Source of the DNA: Candidatus Cardinium hertigii
GTDB lineage: Bacteria > Bacteroidota > Bacteroidia > Cytophagales > Amoebophilaceae
NCBI RefSeq assembly: GCF_003176915.1
Contig: NZ_CP029619.1
Location: 496,001 to 560,000, forward strand
Direction: 5' to 3'
DNA: 64,000 nt
Below the pieces are notes generated by a model. The model was given only the letters and a program-made list of their open reading frames with translations. It had not been told where the DNA came from and searched no databases. Below, in pieces: positions 38,099-47,175 of the stretch (position 1 is the stretch's first letter; the number at the start of each line of letters is the position of its first letter). Position numbers and translations under genes: made by a program.

Positions 38099-38707
38099 CT
38101 ATTTGGAATAAAGTTCTACAATACTTCGCTCATTAATTTTTTCTGGAATATCAGAACGCTGTGGGAATGTAACAAATTTTCCTACCATTGACGGGGCATC
38201 CCACTCCAACCAATTGTATTTAGTAGAGGGATGATTCGTTACATTGGTAGTGATCACTTCCATTTCCTTCGACTTCTGTGCTACCCCTACCAAATCTCCC
38301 GGCTTTAAGGTATAAGAAGGAATGTTAACTACCTTGCCATTCACTGTAATATGGCGATGGGTTGTCAGCTGTCTTGCTTCTCTACGTGTGGAAGCAATCC
38401 CTAACCTATAAACCGTATTATCCAAGCGTGCCTCTAAACGCTGTAGCATTACTTCACCTGTAATACCTTTACTTTTAGCCGCTTTTACAAATAAATTGTA
38501 AAATGGGCGCTCCAACAAACCATACGTATATTTGGCCTTCTGCTTCTCAATTAACTGAAGCGCAAAGGGAGAACGCCTCTTACGCCCCTTCCCATGCTGC
38601 CCAGGTGCATAATTCTTCTTTTGTAATACCTTATTAATAGACAGGCCAAAGATAGGATCATTATATCTTCTTGCGATCCTAGCTCTTGGACCATGATACC
38701 TCGCCAT
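38099..38707 (-). CDS. rpsD: 30S ribosomal protein S4
   Basis: A 202-aa primary rRNA-binding protein. MARYHGPRARIARRYNDPIFGLS at the start and the S4 RNA-binding domain LEARLDNTVYRLGIASTRREARQLTTHRHITVNGKVV are clear. It lacks zinc-ligand cysteines in the N-terminal part, so it is the zinc-free form. It lies 58 nt after rpsK in the operon. Confidence 0.97.
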   Translation of the reverse strand: MARYHGPRARIARRYNDPIFGLSINKVLQKKNYAPGQHGKGRKRRSPFALQLIEKQKAKYTYGLLERPFYNLFVKAAKSKGITGEVMLQRLEARLDNTVYRLGIASTRREARQLTTHRHITVNGKVVNIPSYTLKPGDLVGVAQKSKEMEVITTNVTNHPSTKYNWLEWDAPSMVGKFVTFPQRSDIPEKINERSIVELYSK

Positions 38708-38765
38708 ATGCTAATTCCCTCTATTATATTGCTATCATTATATTCATAACACTACGCGCTTCCCA

Positions 38766-39158
38766 CTAAGGCCGCCTGCGCTTAGGAGGCCTACAGCCAT
38801 TGTGCGGCAAAGGCGTAACATCTTTAATAGAAATAACTTCTAAGCTATTATCTTGCAATGCACGAATAGCTGATTCTCGTCCAATGCCTGGCCCCTTAAC
38901 AAAAACATCCACACGCCGCAACCCACACGCATATGCTTCCTTCGCGCAGCTGGCAGATGCTATTTGCGCAGCATAAGGCGTATTTTTTTTAGATCCCTTA
39001 AAACCCATCTTACCAGAAGAAGACCAAGCAATTACTTGACCCAATTCATTCGTAATCGAAATGATGAGATTGTTAAAGGTCGCTTGAATGTGTGCTTGCC
39101 CCTCCCTGCTAACCTTTACTACTCGTTTCTTAATCTTATTTTTCGCCGTATGCTTCAT
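38766..39158 (-). CDS. rpsK: 30S ribosomal protein S11
   Basis: A 130-aa protein of the small-subunit platform. It has [43 protein letters not shown] and ends with the invariant [17 protein letters not shown]. The N terminus is basic. It follows rpsM by 36 nt in the operon. Confidence 0.97.
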   Translation of the reverse strand: MKHTAKNKIKKRVVKVSREGQAHIQATFNNLIISITNELGQVIAWSSSGKMGFKGSKKNTPYAAQIASASCAKEAYACGLRRVDVFVKGPGIGRESAIRALQDNSLEVISIKDVTPLPHNGCRPPKRRRP

Positions 39159-39194
39159 ATGTAACTTGCCGTAGAATTGCTCTATGCCTTAAAC

Positions 39195-39572
39195 TTACTT
39201 AGTGGCTTTCTTTTTGTTTGCAATAGTCTTTGGTTTCCCTTTACGTGTCCGCGCATTGGTTCTCGTGCGTTGACCCCGAACAGGTAACCCCAACCGATGC
39301 CTAATGCCTCTATAACAATTAATTTCTATTAGACGCTTAATATTTAAACGAATTTCAGATTTTAAATCACCCTCTATTTTATATATACCACGAATGGCCT
39401 CTCGGATAGCTTTTAAGTCATCATCTGTCCAAGTAGAAGCACACCGGTTCTTATCAATTTGAACAGCCGCAAGAATCTTATCTGCCCTGCTCCTGCCAAT
39501 GCCATATATATAGGTGAGTGCAATCGCACCTCTTTTGTTACCTGGAATATCTACACTTAATACCCTAACCAT
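39195..39572 (-). CDS. rpsM: 30S ribosomal protein S13
   Basis: A 125-aa head protein that contacts tRNA and forms intersubunit bridges. It is recognised by [32 protein letters not shown] and the C-terminal [22 protein letters not shown]. Only 3 nt separate it from rpmJ, so they are surely co-transcribed. Confidence 0.97.
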   Translation of the reverse strand: MVRVLSVDIPGNKRGAIALTYIYGIGRSRADKILAAVQIDKNRCASTWTDDDLKAIREAIRGIYKIEGDLKSEIRLNIKRLIEINCYRGIRHRLGLPVRGQRTRTNARTRKGKPKTIANKKKATK

Positions 39573-39575
39573 ACG

Positions 39576-39692
39576 CTACCCTTGCCTTTGTTTAAACTTA
39601 GGGTTCTTTTTATTGATGATAAACAATACCCCCCTTCTGCGTACCACCTTGCAATCTGAACTTCTTTTTCTAACAGATGCTTTCACCTTCAT
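39576..39692 (-). CDS. rpmJ: 50S ribosomal protein L36, cysteine-poor form
   Basis: A 38-codon gene: it begins [20 protein letters not shown] and ends with the invariant NPKFKQRQG, at the usual place between infA and rpsM. Standard L36 has three Cys and one His that bind zinc. Here only one Cys remains and the ligand His in NPKHKQRQG is Phe, so it cannot bind zinc in the usual way. ATG at 39692, TAG at 39576-39578. Confidence 0.95.
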   Translation of the reverse strand: MKVKASVRKRSSDCKVVRRRGVLFIINKKNPKFKQRQG

Positions 39693-39710
39693 AATTCTTA
39701 TATAGTTTCC

Positions 39711-39938
39711 TTACTGTGTTGCCTTATACCTGTGTACGATCCTAGCCTGAGTTAAATCATAGGGTGTTAACTCCATCCTAACAGAATCACCAGGCAATAT
39801 CCTGATGTAATTCTTCCGCATTTTTCCGGAAATATGCGCTCGGACAACATGGCCATTCTTTAACACAACCCTGAATACCGCATTCGGCAAAGCTTCCTGT
39901 ACTATTCCATCTTGCTCAATCGGAGGTATCTTGGCCAT
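39711..39938 (-). CDS. infA: Translation initiation factor IF-1
   Basis: A 75-aa S1-fold protein that occupies the ribosomal A site during initiation. It reads [24 protein letters not shown] through [39 protein letters not shown] chose the ATG at 39938 because this gives the normal N terminus; a frame open to 39983 would add 15 unusual residues. The gene before it in the operon is secY, but a 527-nt gap with a minisatellite intervenes. Confidence 0.96.
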   Translation of the reverse strand: MAKIPPIEQDGIVQEALPNAVFRVVLKNGHVVRAHISGKMRKNYIRILPGDSVRMELTPYDLTQARIVHRYKATQ

Positions 39939-39983
39939 ATTATCTTTTACCTTACCTAATCGTATCTTACCAAAACCACTCAA

Positions 39984-40465
39984 CTGGCTTTGGGCTCCAC
40001 TTACCTGCTTCCCCTAGCCTTAACAATAAACCCACAAACACACCCCTTTTGCCTTCTTCTTTAACCCCTAATCCTCCTTATCTCCCCCTTTTTGCTTGTT
40101 TCTCCTTATCTCCCTCTCTTGCTTATCTCCCTCTCTTGCTTGCTCCCTCTCTTGCTTGCTCCCTCTCTTGCTTATCTCCCTCTCTTGCTTGCTCCCTCTC
40201 TTGCTTGCTCCCTCTCTTGCTTGCTCCCTCTCTTGCTTGCTCCCTCTCTTGCTTGCTCCCTCTCTTGCTTGCTCCCTCTCTTGCTTGCTCCCTCTCTTGC
40301 TTGCTCCCTCTCTTGCTTGCTCCCTCTCTTGCTTGCTCCCTCTCTTGCTTATCTCCCTCTCTTGCTTGCTCCCTCTTGTTTGCTTTTAGGTTTATCCGGC
40401 AGCTACTAAATATACTAAAAATATATTTAAATGCATAAAACTAAAAATCCATTTACGCTTAGGAA
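39984..40465. other. secY-infA gap where map is usually found
   Basis: In most Bacteroidota map (methionine aminopeptidase) lies between secY and infA. Here no trace of map is seen. Most of the gap is the 16-bp minisatellite, which leaves all three plus-strand frames open, so the Leu/Ser-rich ORFs there are repeat artefacts. A further A+T-rich stretch leads to the secY stop at 40466. Confidence 0.6.
40096..40385 (-). repeat. 16-bp minisatellite, about 17-18 copies
   Basis: The plus strand repeats ctccctctcttgcttg in tandem. Variants in which gct is replaced by atct (17 bp) occur near both ends (about 40100-40190 and 40350). The sense strand of the operon is therefore purine-rich (gggagcaagcaagaga). 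The array sits between secY and infA and should be transcribed as part of the operon mRNA unless infA has its own promoter. Confidence 0.95.
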
Positions 40466-41764
40466 TCATCTAATCCTAGCTCCTTTATTGATGATCAACT
40501 CATATCGACGCATCAACAAATAGCTTTCCATTTGTTGGATAATCTCTAACATGGAACCAACCATGATTAGTAGGGCAGATCCTCCATAAAATTGCGAAAA
40601 ATTCGGACTTAAGCCAGCCATACGGGCAAAAAGCGGAAGCACCGCAATCACAGCTAAAAAGATAGCACTATAAAAAGTTATGCGCTCCAGCACATTATCC
40701 AAAAAACAAGCCGTAGCATTCCCAGAGGCAATACCTGGAATAAAACTACCATTCCGCTTCATATCCTCTGCTATCTGCACAGGATTAACTGTAAAAGCCG
40801 TATAAAAGAAAGTAAAAAGAATAATCAACAAGCCAAATAAAACATTATACAGCCAGCTTGTAGCATCCTGTAGCTTATTGCTTATATCCATAAGCCATGC
40901 AAATTTACCCCCTAGCCATTTGATGCGCAACAAAAGCGTAACAAGGAAAACCAACATATTGGCAAATATAATAGGCATCACGCCTACGCTATTTAATTTA
41001 AAGGGCAAATATTGACGCTGCCCGCCATATACGGTACTACTGCTTAGTTGTTTAGCATACTGAATGGGAACCTTACGCGTAGCCTGCGTAAAAGCAACTA
41101 CTACAACCAGTATAAAAAACAACAGCAACAGCTCTAACATAAATACAAACATGCCTTTGCTACCTCGAAACCGCGCTTCTTCATACAAAGCAGCCGGGAA
41201 AGAAGATACAATACCTACCATAATGAGCATGGTAACACCATTTCCAATCCCTCTATCTGTAAGCTGCTCTCCTATCCACATACAAAACAGCGTTCCCGCC
41301 GTTAAAATAATGATAGCCATAACCATAAAAAGTGTCTGATTAATGGCTACAACCCCCTCCCTAGAAGTAAACAGTATGTATTGGAAAGACTGAAAAATAG
41401 CAATAAAAATAGTAAGCTTCCGGGTAATCTGTGCGATTCTACGCCGTCCTACCTCCCCTTCTCGTTGTATTTTTTGAACCTTAGGCCAAGCAATAGCCAA
41501 CAGATGCATTACAATAGAAGCAGAAATATAGGGGGCCACACCAAGCGCAAATACAGAGGCTTTACTAAAGGAAGAACCTAAGAAACTATCTAACAATCCT
41601 AGCATACCTTTGACATTGCTAGAAAGGCGTTCCATATTTATCCCAGGTAACACAACAACTGTGCCTGCACGAAAAAATAACAAAAAGAAAAACGTATTCC
41701 TTACTCGGACCCTTAGCTCCTTTATCTGGTATATGTCCTTAATGGTTTGAAACAACTTATTCAT
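40466..41764 (-). CDS. secY: Preprotein translocase subunit SecY
   Basis: A 432-aa channel protein with ten membrane segments. Signs: MNKLFQTIKDIYQIKELRVRVRNTFFFLL, the plug-region LGVAPYISASIVMHLLAI, and RKVPIQYAKQ. It forms the Sec channel with SecE and SecG. The ATG at 41764, which overlaps the end of rplO by 8 nt, gives the normal N terminus; an upstream in-frame start at 41794 would lie inside rplO. Its presence fits the many lipoproteins in the window. Confidence 0.96.
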   Translation of the reverse strand: MNKLFQTIKDIYQIKELRVRVRNTFFFLLFFRAGTVVVLPGINMERLSSNVKGMLGLLDSFLGSSFSKASVFALGVAPYISASIVMHLLAIAWPKVQKIQREGEVGRRRIAQITRKLTIFIAIFQSFQYILFTSREGVVAINQTLFMVMAIIILTAGTLFCMWIGEQLTDRGIGNGVTMLIMVGIVSSFPAALYEEARFRGSKGMFVFMLELLLLFFILVVVVAFTQATRKVPIQYAKQLSSSTVYGGQRQYLPFKLNSVGVMPIIFANMLVFLVTLLLRIKWLGGKFAWLMDISNKLQDATSWLYNVLFGLLIILFTFFYTAFTVNPVQIAEDMKRNGSFIPGIASGNATACFLDNVLERITFYSAIFLAVIAVLPLFARMAGLSPNFSQFYGGSALLIMVGSMLEIIQQMESYLLMRRYELIINKGARIR

Positions 41765-42221
41765 ATATAGGTAATATAACAACTTCTCCACCAATATGAC
41801 GAATGGCTTGCAAAGCAGAAACGGAACAACGGTGCGCTGTAACTGAAAGCTTAACCGTTAAGGAACCATCTCCCAAAATCTTATATTTCTCCTGCCTACC
41901 GATTATCCTATGCTTACGTAAAAAGATAGAATCTATGCAAGAAACGTTATACTTTTCGACTAATGCCTGCAACGTAGAAAGATTTAAAGGTGTAAATAGC
42001 TTTCTGTTAGGGCATTGAAACCCATACTTGGGCAAACGTCTTTGTAAGGGCTGCTGCCCTCCCTCAAAACCGAATTTTCTTTTATAACCAGTTCTCGACT
42101 GAGCTCCCTTACAACCACGCGTAGCCGTTCCCCCTTTGCCCGAACCTTGCCCTCTGCCTATCCGTTTCTTGCACTTGAAGGACCCTAATGCAGGCTGTAG
42201 CGTATGTAATTCCATAAACAA
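41757..42221 (-). CDS. rplO: 50S ribosomal protein L15
   Basis: A 154-aa protein (152 if the second Met is used). It has LQPALGSFKCKKRIGRGQGSGKGGTATRGCKGAQSRTG, with the glycine-rich signature, and GFEGGQQPLQRRLPKYGF. Starting at the third codon (42215) gives MELHTLQPALGS, the more usual N terminus. Its stop overlaps the secY start by 8 nt, indicating translational coupling. Confidence 0.96.
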   Translation of the reverse strand: MFMELHTLQPALGSFKCKKRIGRGQGSGKGGTATRGCKGAQSRTGYKRKFGFEGGQQPLQRRLPKYGFQCPNRKLFTPLNLSTLQALVEKYNVSCIDSIFLRKHRIIGRQEKYKILGDGSLTVKLSVTAHRCSVSALQAIRHIGGEVVILPIYE

Positions 42222-42226
42222 GTAAT

Positions 42227-42409
42227 TTAATTTATAAACTCTACCACAACCAAATGGTTAATTTTTTTTACCATACCTAATAGCTGAGGCGTGGCATTGT
42301 GCTCTACACACCTAGCCATTCGACCTAATCCAAGCGCTTTCATTGTATCCTTTTGGGATTTAGGACGCTTGATGAGGCTACGCACCTGCGTAATTTTAAT
42401 TTTCTGCAT
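42227..42409 (-). CDS. rpmD: 50S ribosomal protein L30
   Basis: A 60-aa protein: IKITQVRSLIKRPKSQKDTMKALGLGRMARCVEHNATPQLLGMVKKINHLV. This is the full-length short bacterial form. It lies between rpsE and rplO, with gaps of 11 and 5 nt. Confidence 0.96.
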   Translation of the reverse strand: MQKIKITQVRSLIKRPKSQKDTMKALGLGRMARCVEHNATPQLLGMVKKINHLVVVEFIN

Positions 42410-42420
42410 AACATCCAGCT

Positions 42421-42936
42421 TTACCCATTAAATAATTGCTCTAACGTGATACCCCGCTGCTTTGCTATGGTTAAAGGATCCCGCAATTGTACTAAAGCAT
42501 CAAAAGTTGCCTTAACTACGTTATGTGCATTAGAAGAACCTTGCGACTTGGATAGCACATTTTTAATGCCTACACTCTCCAGCACAATGCGCACACCACC
42601 CCCTGCAATAACACCTGTACCGGAAGCAGCCGGTTTAATCAAAACCCTTCCCCCACCATACTTCCCTATTGCATCATGTGGAATTGTTCCACGTAAAATA
42701 GGAATCTTAATCAGATTGCGCTTGGCTTCTTCCACTCCTTTGGCAATGGCATCCGTTAATTCCTTTGCTTTGCCCAGCCCATACCCCACTACCCCATTGC
42801 CGTTACCTACTACTACCACCGCAGAAGAGCTGAAACGACGCCCCCCCTCTACTACTTTGGTAACACGATGGGTGGCTACCACACGCTCCTCAAGGTTATA
42901 GTCACTAGCCTTGAGCTTGTTCCCACTTACTATCAT
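42421..42936 (-). CDS. rpsE: 30S ribosomal protein S5
   Basis: A 171-aa protein involved in translational accuracy. It has [45 protein letters not shown] and [39 protein letters not shown]. Gap of 5 nt to rplR. The order rplR-rpsE-rpmD-rplO is standard. Confidence 0.97.
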   Translation of the reverse strand: MIVSGNKLKASDYNLEERVVATHRVTKVVEGGRRFSSSAVVVVGNGNGVVGYGLGKAKELTDAIAKGVEEAKRNLIKIPILRGTIPHDAIGKYGGGRVLIKPAASGTGVIAGGGVRIVLESVGIKNVLSKSQGSSNAHNVVKATFDALVQLRDPLTIAKQRGITLEQLFNG

Positions 42937-42941
42937 TATGA

Positions 42942-43298
42942 CTAAAATTTAAGACCTTTCTCCCGAGCACCTTCCGCAATTGCTCGTACCTTCCCATGGT
43001 AAATATAACCAGAACGATCCAATACAACCGTTGCAATACCTTTGGCTATGGCCTGCTCTGCAATAAACCGCCCTAATGCCAACGCAGCAGCAACATTATT
43101 CTGCTTCAGCTTTAATTGCTGAAGAGAGGAAGCCAACAACGTATGTCCTTGCACATCATCAATAAGCTGTACATATATATTTGTATTGCTCTTAAATATC
43201 GAGAGCCGAGGTCGTTCCAACGTACCAGCTAAATGCTTCCTAATGCGCTGCCGTACGCGCCACCTTCGTGCTACCTTACTATTTACTATTTTCTTCAT
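42942..43298 (-). CDS. rplR: 50S ribosomal protein L18
   Basis: A 118-aa 5S rRNA-binding protein with [38 protein letters not shown] and [27 protein letters not shown]. It is preceded by a 151-nt gap after rplF, unusually wide for this operon. Confidence 0.97.
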   Translation of the reverse strand: MKKIVNSKVARRWRVRQRIRKHLAGTLERPRLSIFKSNTNIYVQLIDDVQGHTLLASSLQQLKLKQNNVAAALALGRFIAEQAIAKGIATVVLDRSGYIYHGKVRAIAEGAREKGLKF

Positions 43299-43449
43299 AT
43301 ACAGATAAACTAAAATAACTTCTGCGCAACACCATGGCTACATTATATAAGCTGTAAAGCGCTACCTGACAAGCTCCCTTACCCTCTACTGAATAACCTA
43401 AAACAGAGCTAACAGCTATACCAACCTAAAACCGTACAAGGCATCCCTA
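43299..43449. other. Wide gap inside the spc operon (rplF-rplR)
   Basis: 151 nt of non-coding sequence in an operon whose other gaps are mostly below 20 nt. No ORF, hairpin or repeat of note was recognised; it might hold an internal promoter. Confidence 0.35.
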
Positions 43450-44010
43450 TTATTTTTTAGTAGACTTACCAGCTTTGCGCCGCACGCGCTCCCCTAAAAA
43501 TCGAATACCTTTCCCTTTATAAGGCTCTACTTTACGTAGGGAACGAATTTTAGCAGAAACTTGACCAAGTAACTGCTTATCAATAGATTCTAAATGAATC
43601 AAAGGATTCTTTCCTTTAGCTACTTCCGTAGTAGCTGCTATTTCTTCTGGCAATTCAAAAACAATATCATGGGAATACCCCAAACTTAATTCTAATAAAT
43701 TACCCTGTAAATTAGCCCTATATCCAACCCCAACCAATTCTAAGGTATGCTTAAATCCCATACTTACCCCTATAACCATATTGTGGAGCAACGCCCTATA
43801 TAGGCCATGTAAAGCATTACAATGTTTCGTTCCACCTTCTCCTACAGGGAATACCCGAACCATGCCCGCTTCTACTTGCACACCAATAGTAGGATCTATC
43901 CACTGCTGCAATACGCCCTTTTTACCGCTAACCTGCACCATCCCTCCCTCCTTGGGTACTACCTCAACGTCCTGAGGTAAAGGAATGGGTTTTTTACCTA
44001 TCCTCGCCAT
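43450..44010 (-). CDS. rplF: 50S ribosomal protein L6
   Basis: A 186-aa protein with two similar domains. Signs: MARIGKKPIPLPQDVEV at the start, ALHGLYRALLHNMVIGVSMGFKHTLELVGVGYRA in the middle, and KVEPYKGKGIRFLGERVRRKAGKS at the end. It follows rpsH by 12 nt. Confidence 0.97.
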   Translation of the reverse strand: MARIGKKPIPLPQDVEVVPKEGGMVQVSGKKGVLQQWIDPTIGVQVEAGMVRVFPVGEGGTKHCNALHGLYRALLHNMVIGVSMGFKHTLELVGVGYRANLQGNLLELSLGYSHDIVFELPEEIAATTEVAKGKNPLIHLESIDKQLLGQVSAKIRSLRKVEPYKGKGIRFLGERVRRKAGKSTKK

Positions 44011-44022
44011 TTTTACTCAAGT

Positions 44023-44427
44023 TTAGTACACATAACAAAGCACTTCCCCCCCTACATGCATCTTACGCGCTTCTTTATCCGATAGGATGCCTTTGGAAGT
44101 AGACAATATGGCAATTCCTAATCCATTGATTACACTAGGCATAGTAGCTATGGTAGCATATTTACGCAACCCAGGCTTGCTAATGCGCTTTAATTTTACA
44201 ATGGCAGCTGCCTTTGTTTGCCTATCGTATTTTAATAGCACTTTTATAACGGAAGAAACCTTGCCCGGATTCGTATAAACTTTATGCTTGTATATATAAC
44301 CTTTTTCTTGCAATATCTCCGTTAACCGAACTTTTATTTTAGAAGCCGGGATCTCCACTACCTTATGCCCAGCAGCAATTGCATTCCTGATCCTCGTAAG
44401 ATAATCAGCTATTGGATCTGTAGTCAT
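44023..44427 (-). CDS. rpsH: 30S ribosomal protein S8
   Basis: A 134-aa 16S rRNA-binding protein that also regulates the spc operon in many bacteria. It begins [32 protein letters not shown] and ends with [32 protein letters not shown]. Confidence 0.97.
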   Translation of the reverse strand: MTTDPIADYLTRIRNAIAAGHKVVEIPASKIKVRLTEILQEKGYIYKHKVYTNPGKVSSVIKVLLKYDRQTKAAAIVKLKRISKPGLRKYATIATMPSVINGLGIAILSTSKGILSDKEARKMHVGGEVLCYVY

Positions 44428-44498
44428 TATAAATATATGAAATGCATTAACAAATAGAAATGAACCAACAATACGTATGAACCAAAGATTCCGCGCTA

Positions 44499-44768
44499 TT
44501 ACCAGCTAACTTTTTGTACCCCTGGCAGCTTTCCCTCTAGGGCCCACTGCCTAAATACCAATCGAGAAATGCCAAACCTTCTTATATAGCCACGGGCCCT
44601 CCCGGTTACACGACACCTATTCCGTAACCTAACAGGAGAAGCATTTTTAGGTAATTTATCCAGTGCAAGGTAATCTCCTTGTTCCCTGAATAGGATTCTC
44701 TTTACAGCATATTTATCCACTAATTTCCTTCTTTTCCTATCTCTTGCCTTAACTGATTCCTTTGCCAT
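44499..44768 (-). CDS. rpsN: 30S ribosomal protein S14, zinc-free form
   Basis: An 89-aa protein: [24 protein letters not shown] then [46 protein letters not shown]. The length and single Cys show the C-minus type, which needs no zinc. A 71-nt gap separates it from rpsH. Confidence 0.97.
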   Translation of the reverse strand: MAKESVKARDRKRRKLVDKYAVKRILFREQGDYLALDKLPKNASPVRLRNRCRVTGRARGYIRRFGISRLVFRQWALEGKLPGVQKVSW

Positions 44769-44779
44769 AACCTACTTAC

Positions 44780-45334
44780 TTAACCTTTTTCCATATTAAA
44801 GGGCATCCCTAAAGCTTTCAAAAGCTGTAAGGCGATTGCCTTATCTTGAGCAGTCGTAACGAAAGTTACATTCATACCGACCACTTTGGCAACCTTATCA
44901 ATACTAACTTCCGGGAATATAATTTGCTCTTGAATGCCTATGGTATAATTACCATTGCTATCAAACCCAGCAGTAGGTAACCCCCAAAAGTTCCTAATAC
45001 GTGGTAATGCAATGGCGATCAAGCGATCAAGAAATTCATACATTAACTGACTGCGTAGGGTAACTTTTACGCCAATAGGCATCCCTATCCGCAACTTAAA
45101 ATTAGATACCGCTCTTTTAGCATACGTAGCAACCGCACGCTGACCAGTAATAGCAGTTAGCTCTTCTATTCCTAACTGAATTAACTTCTTATTGGCTACA
45201 CCCTCCCCCAATCCCTGATTGATGCATATTTTTTGCAACCTGGGCACTTGCATAACAGAGGTATAACCAAGCTCCGCCTTAAGCTGAGGAACTACTTCCT
45301 TAAAATATTTTTCTTGTAACCTAGGCTTGCCCAT
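44780..45334 (-). CDS. rplE: 50S ribosomal protein L5
   Basis: A 184-aa 5S rRNA-binding protein: LQEKYFKEVVPQLKAELGYTSVMQVPRLQKICINQGLG, LRSQLMYEFLDRLIAIALPRIRNFWGL and YTIGIQEQIIFPEV. Its start overlaps the end of rplX by 14 nt. Confidence 0.97.
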   Translation of the reverse strand: MGKPRLQEKYFKEVVPQLKAELGYTSVMQVPRLQKICINQGLGEGVANKKLIQLGIEELTAITGQRAVATYAKRAVSNFKLRIGMPIGVKVTLRSQLMYEFLDRLIAIALPRIRNFWGLPTAGFDSNGNYTIGIQEQIIFPEVSIDKVAKVVGMNVTFVTTAQDKAIALQLLKALGMPFNMEKG

Positions 45335-45674
45335 TTTCTATAAAATTTCCCGTTTTTTTAGCATACCGCTGCAACTTCCCTGCTCCATTGTACTTCCTCC
45401 CTATACGGGTAGGTAACCCACTTCCTGGATCCACTAGCATCAAATTACTAATGTGTAATGAAGCCTCTTTTCGTACAATGGAACCTTTAGGGTTCTTAGC
45501 AGATGGCTTAAGATGTCGCGCTACTAGGTTTATACCCTCCACAAAAGCACGCTGTACGCTAGGTAATACGCGTAAGATAATACCTTGTTCGTTTCTATGC
45601 TTTCCCGCTATAATCTTTACCCGATCGCCTGTACGAATGGGGAGTTTTTTTCTTTTTTGTATTGTTTTACGCAT
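45321..45674 (-). CDS. rplX: 50S ribosomal protein L24
   Basis: A 117-aa KOW-domain protein that helps start 50S assembly. The KOW motif is IRTGDRVKIIAGKHRNEQGIILRVLPS, followed by VEGINLVARHLKPS. Overlap of 14 nt with rplE suggests coupled translation. Confidence 0.97.
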   Translation of the reverse strand: MRKTIQKRKKLPIRTGDRVKIIAGKHRNEQGIILRVLPSVQRAFVEGINLVARHLKPSAKNPKGSIVRKEASLHISNLMLVDPGSGLPTRIGRKYNGAGKLQRYAKKTGNFIENGQA

Positions 45675-45679
45675 GATAT

Positions 45680-46048
45680 TTATAGCACCTCATCAGCCAA
45701 AGAGGCTATCTTCATAAATTTTCTATCCCGCACTTCACGTGCAACAGGCCCAAAAACACCAGTCCCTTTTGGCTCATTGTTATTGTCAATCAAAACAATC
45801 GCATTATCTTCAAAGCGAATATAAGATCCATCCTTACGCCTCTTTTCTTTTCGCGCGCGAACTACCACCGCCTTAGAAAGCGTTCCCTTTTTAAGGGTAC
45901 TAGAGGGATTGGCTGATTTTACCGTTACCACAATCTTATCTCCTACACGGGCATAACGCTTACGCGTACCCCCTAAAACACGAATACAAAGCGCCGTCTT
46001 GGCACCACTATTGTCCGCTACTTTTACTATTGATTCCTGCTGTATCAT
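45680..46048 (-). CDS. rplN: 50S ribosomal protein L14
   Basis: A 122-aa protein: [27 protein letters not shown], then [44 protein letters not shown]. Gap of 5 nt to the rplX start. Confidence 0.97.
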   Translation of the reverse strand: MIQQESIVKVADNSGAKTALCIRVLGGTRKRYARVGDKIVVTVKSANPSSTLKKGTLSKAVVVRARKEKRRKDGSYIRFEDNAIVLIDNNNEPKGTGVFGPVAREVRDRKFMKIASLADEVL

Positions 46049-46053
46049 CTTCC

Positions 46054-46308
46054 TTACTTAGCTCTCTCCATGATTTCAACCAATCTCCAACGCTTGCGCT
46101 TGCTTACAGGACGCGTTTCCATAATTTTTACTAAATCGCCCACATGGCATGCATTAGCTGCATCATGCGCCATAAACTTAGTGGTAGTTTTAACAAACTT
46201 ACCATAAACGGGATGAATCATCCTAGCATTCATAACAACTGTTATCGTCTTATCAGACTTATTACTTGTTACCCTTCCTATTTTTTCTTTTCTTTTATTT
46301 CTTAACAT
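46054..46308 (-). CDS. rpsQ: 30S ribosomal protein S17
   Basis: An 84-aa OB-fold protein: [44 protein letters not shown] and [24 protein letters not shown]. It overlaps rpmC by 14 nt. Confidence 0.97.
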   Translation of the reverse strand: MLRNKRKEKIGRVTSNKSDKTITVVMNARMIHPVYGKFVKTTTKFMAHDAANACHVGDLVKIMETRPVSKRKRWRLVEIMERAK

Positions 46309-46528
46309 GACATTGCTTTTCTACCGCTTCATAGGAATCCCTAAGGGCAATAGCCCGCTGCGCCGTCTTTAACCGCGCAATAAGCTTCCTAGCCTGCCTA
46401 ATTTTCATAGGTTGCTCAATAGGTGAAACGGCATGCGCAAACTTTAACTTTAGAAAATAATCTACCGTTTCCTGCAACTTAGCCTTGCCTGCTTCATAAG
46501 AAAGCGCTTGAATATCTTTATATTGCAT
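46295..46528 (-). CDS. rpmC: 50S ribosomal protein L29
   Basis: A 77-aa protein near the peptide exit: [56 protein letters not shown] used the ATG at 46528 because the open frame up to 46567 would add 13 hydrophobic residues not found in L29. Overlaps rpsQ by 14 nt. Confidence 0.94.
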   Translation of the reverse strand: MQYKDIQALSYEAGKAKLQETVDYFLKLKFAHAVSPIEQPMKIRQARKLIARLKTAQRAIALRDSYEAVEKQCHVKK

Positions 46529-46617
46529 TACAATAAAAACAAAAATAAACCACTCAACTTTATACATTCCATAGCCAACTGCTGCCTATGCGATCTTCCT
46601 TAACTTACCACCGTTAG

Positions 46618-47046
46618 CTATACAAGCGCAGAATCATAATCCTTACGCTTAATGAAATAAACCTTAATCGGTAGCTTATGCATCGCTAAACGCATGGCGT
46701 GCGCTGCTACTTCGTCCGAAACTCCATCTAATTCAAAAAGAATCTTACCAGGCTTCACAACCGCAACAAAACTATCTGGTGCTCCCTTTCCTTTACCCAT
46801 CCGAACCTCAGCTGGCTTCTTGGTTAAGGGCTTATCTGGGAAAATACGTGTCCAAACCTGCCCTTGACGTTTCATTGTTCTGGTCATAACCACACGCACT
46901 GCCTCAATTTGCCGAGCAGTAATGTAGGAAGGTTCCAATGCTTTTATCCCAAAGGTACCAAATTCTAAGGTATTACCCCGCATGGATAATCCTTTTATTT
47001 TCCCCTTCTGTGTTTTTCTATAGCGTACCCGCTTTGGCTGTAACAT
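46618..47046 (-). CDS. rplP: 50S ribosomal protein L16
   Basis: A 142-aa protein: [76 protein letters not shown]. Full length. A 129-nt gap separates it from rpsC. Confidence 0.97.
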   Translation of the reverse strand: MLQPKRVRYRKTQKGKIKGLSMRGNTLEFGTFGIKALEPSYITARQIEAVRVVMTRTMKRQGQVWTRIFPDKPLTKKPAEVRMGKGKGAPDSFVAVVKPGKILFELDGVSDEVAAHAMRLAMHKLPIKVYFIKRKDYDSALV

Positions 47047-47175
47047 GTCAATTATTATCTATACAAAAGTTAACATCGCTTCTACTTAGGCTTACCTCTT
47101 TGAAAAATCCGCCAAGACACTACCTATATTGCGCTTAGCCTCCTGTTAAAATTTACTATGCCTAACCGCCTAAAA

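Noticed and set aside
40049-40438. Three Leu/Ser/Cys-rich plus-strand ORFs between infA and secY
   Set aside because: All three frames are open only because the 16-bp repeat contains no stop in any phase; a repeat artefact.
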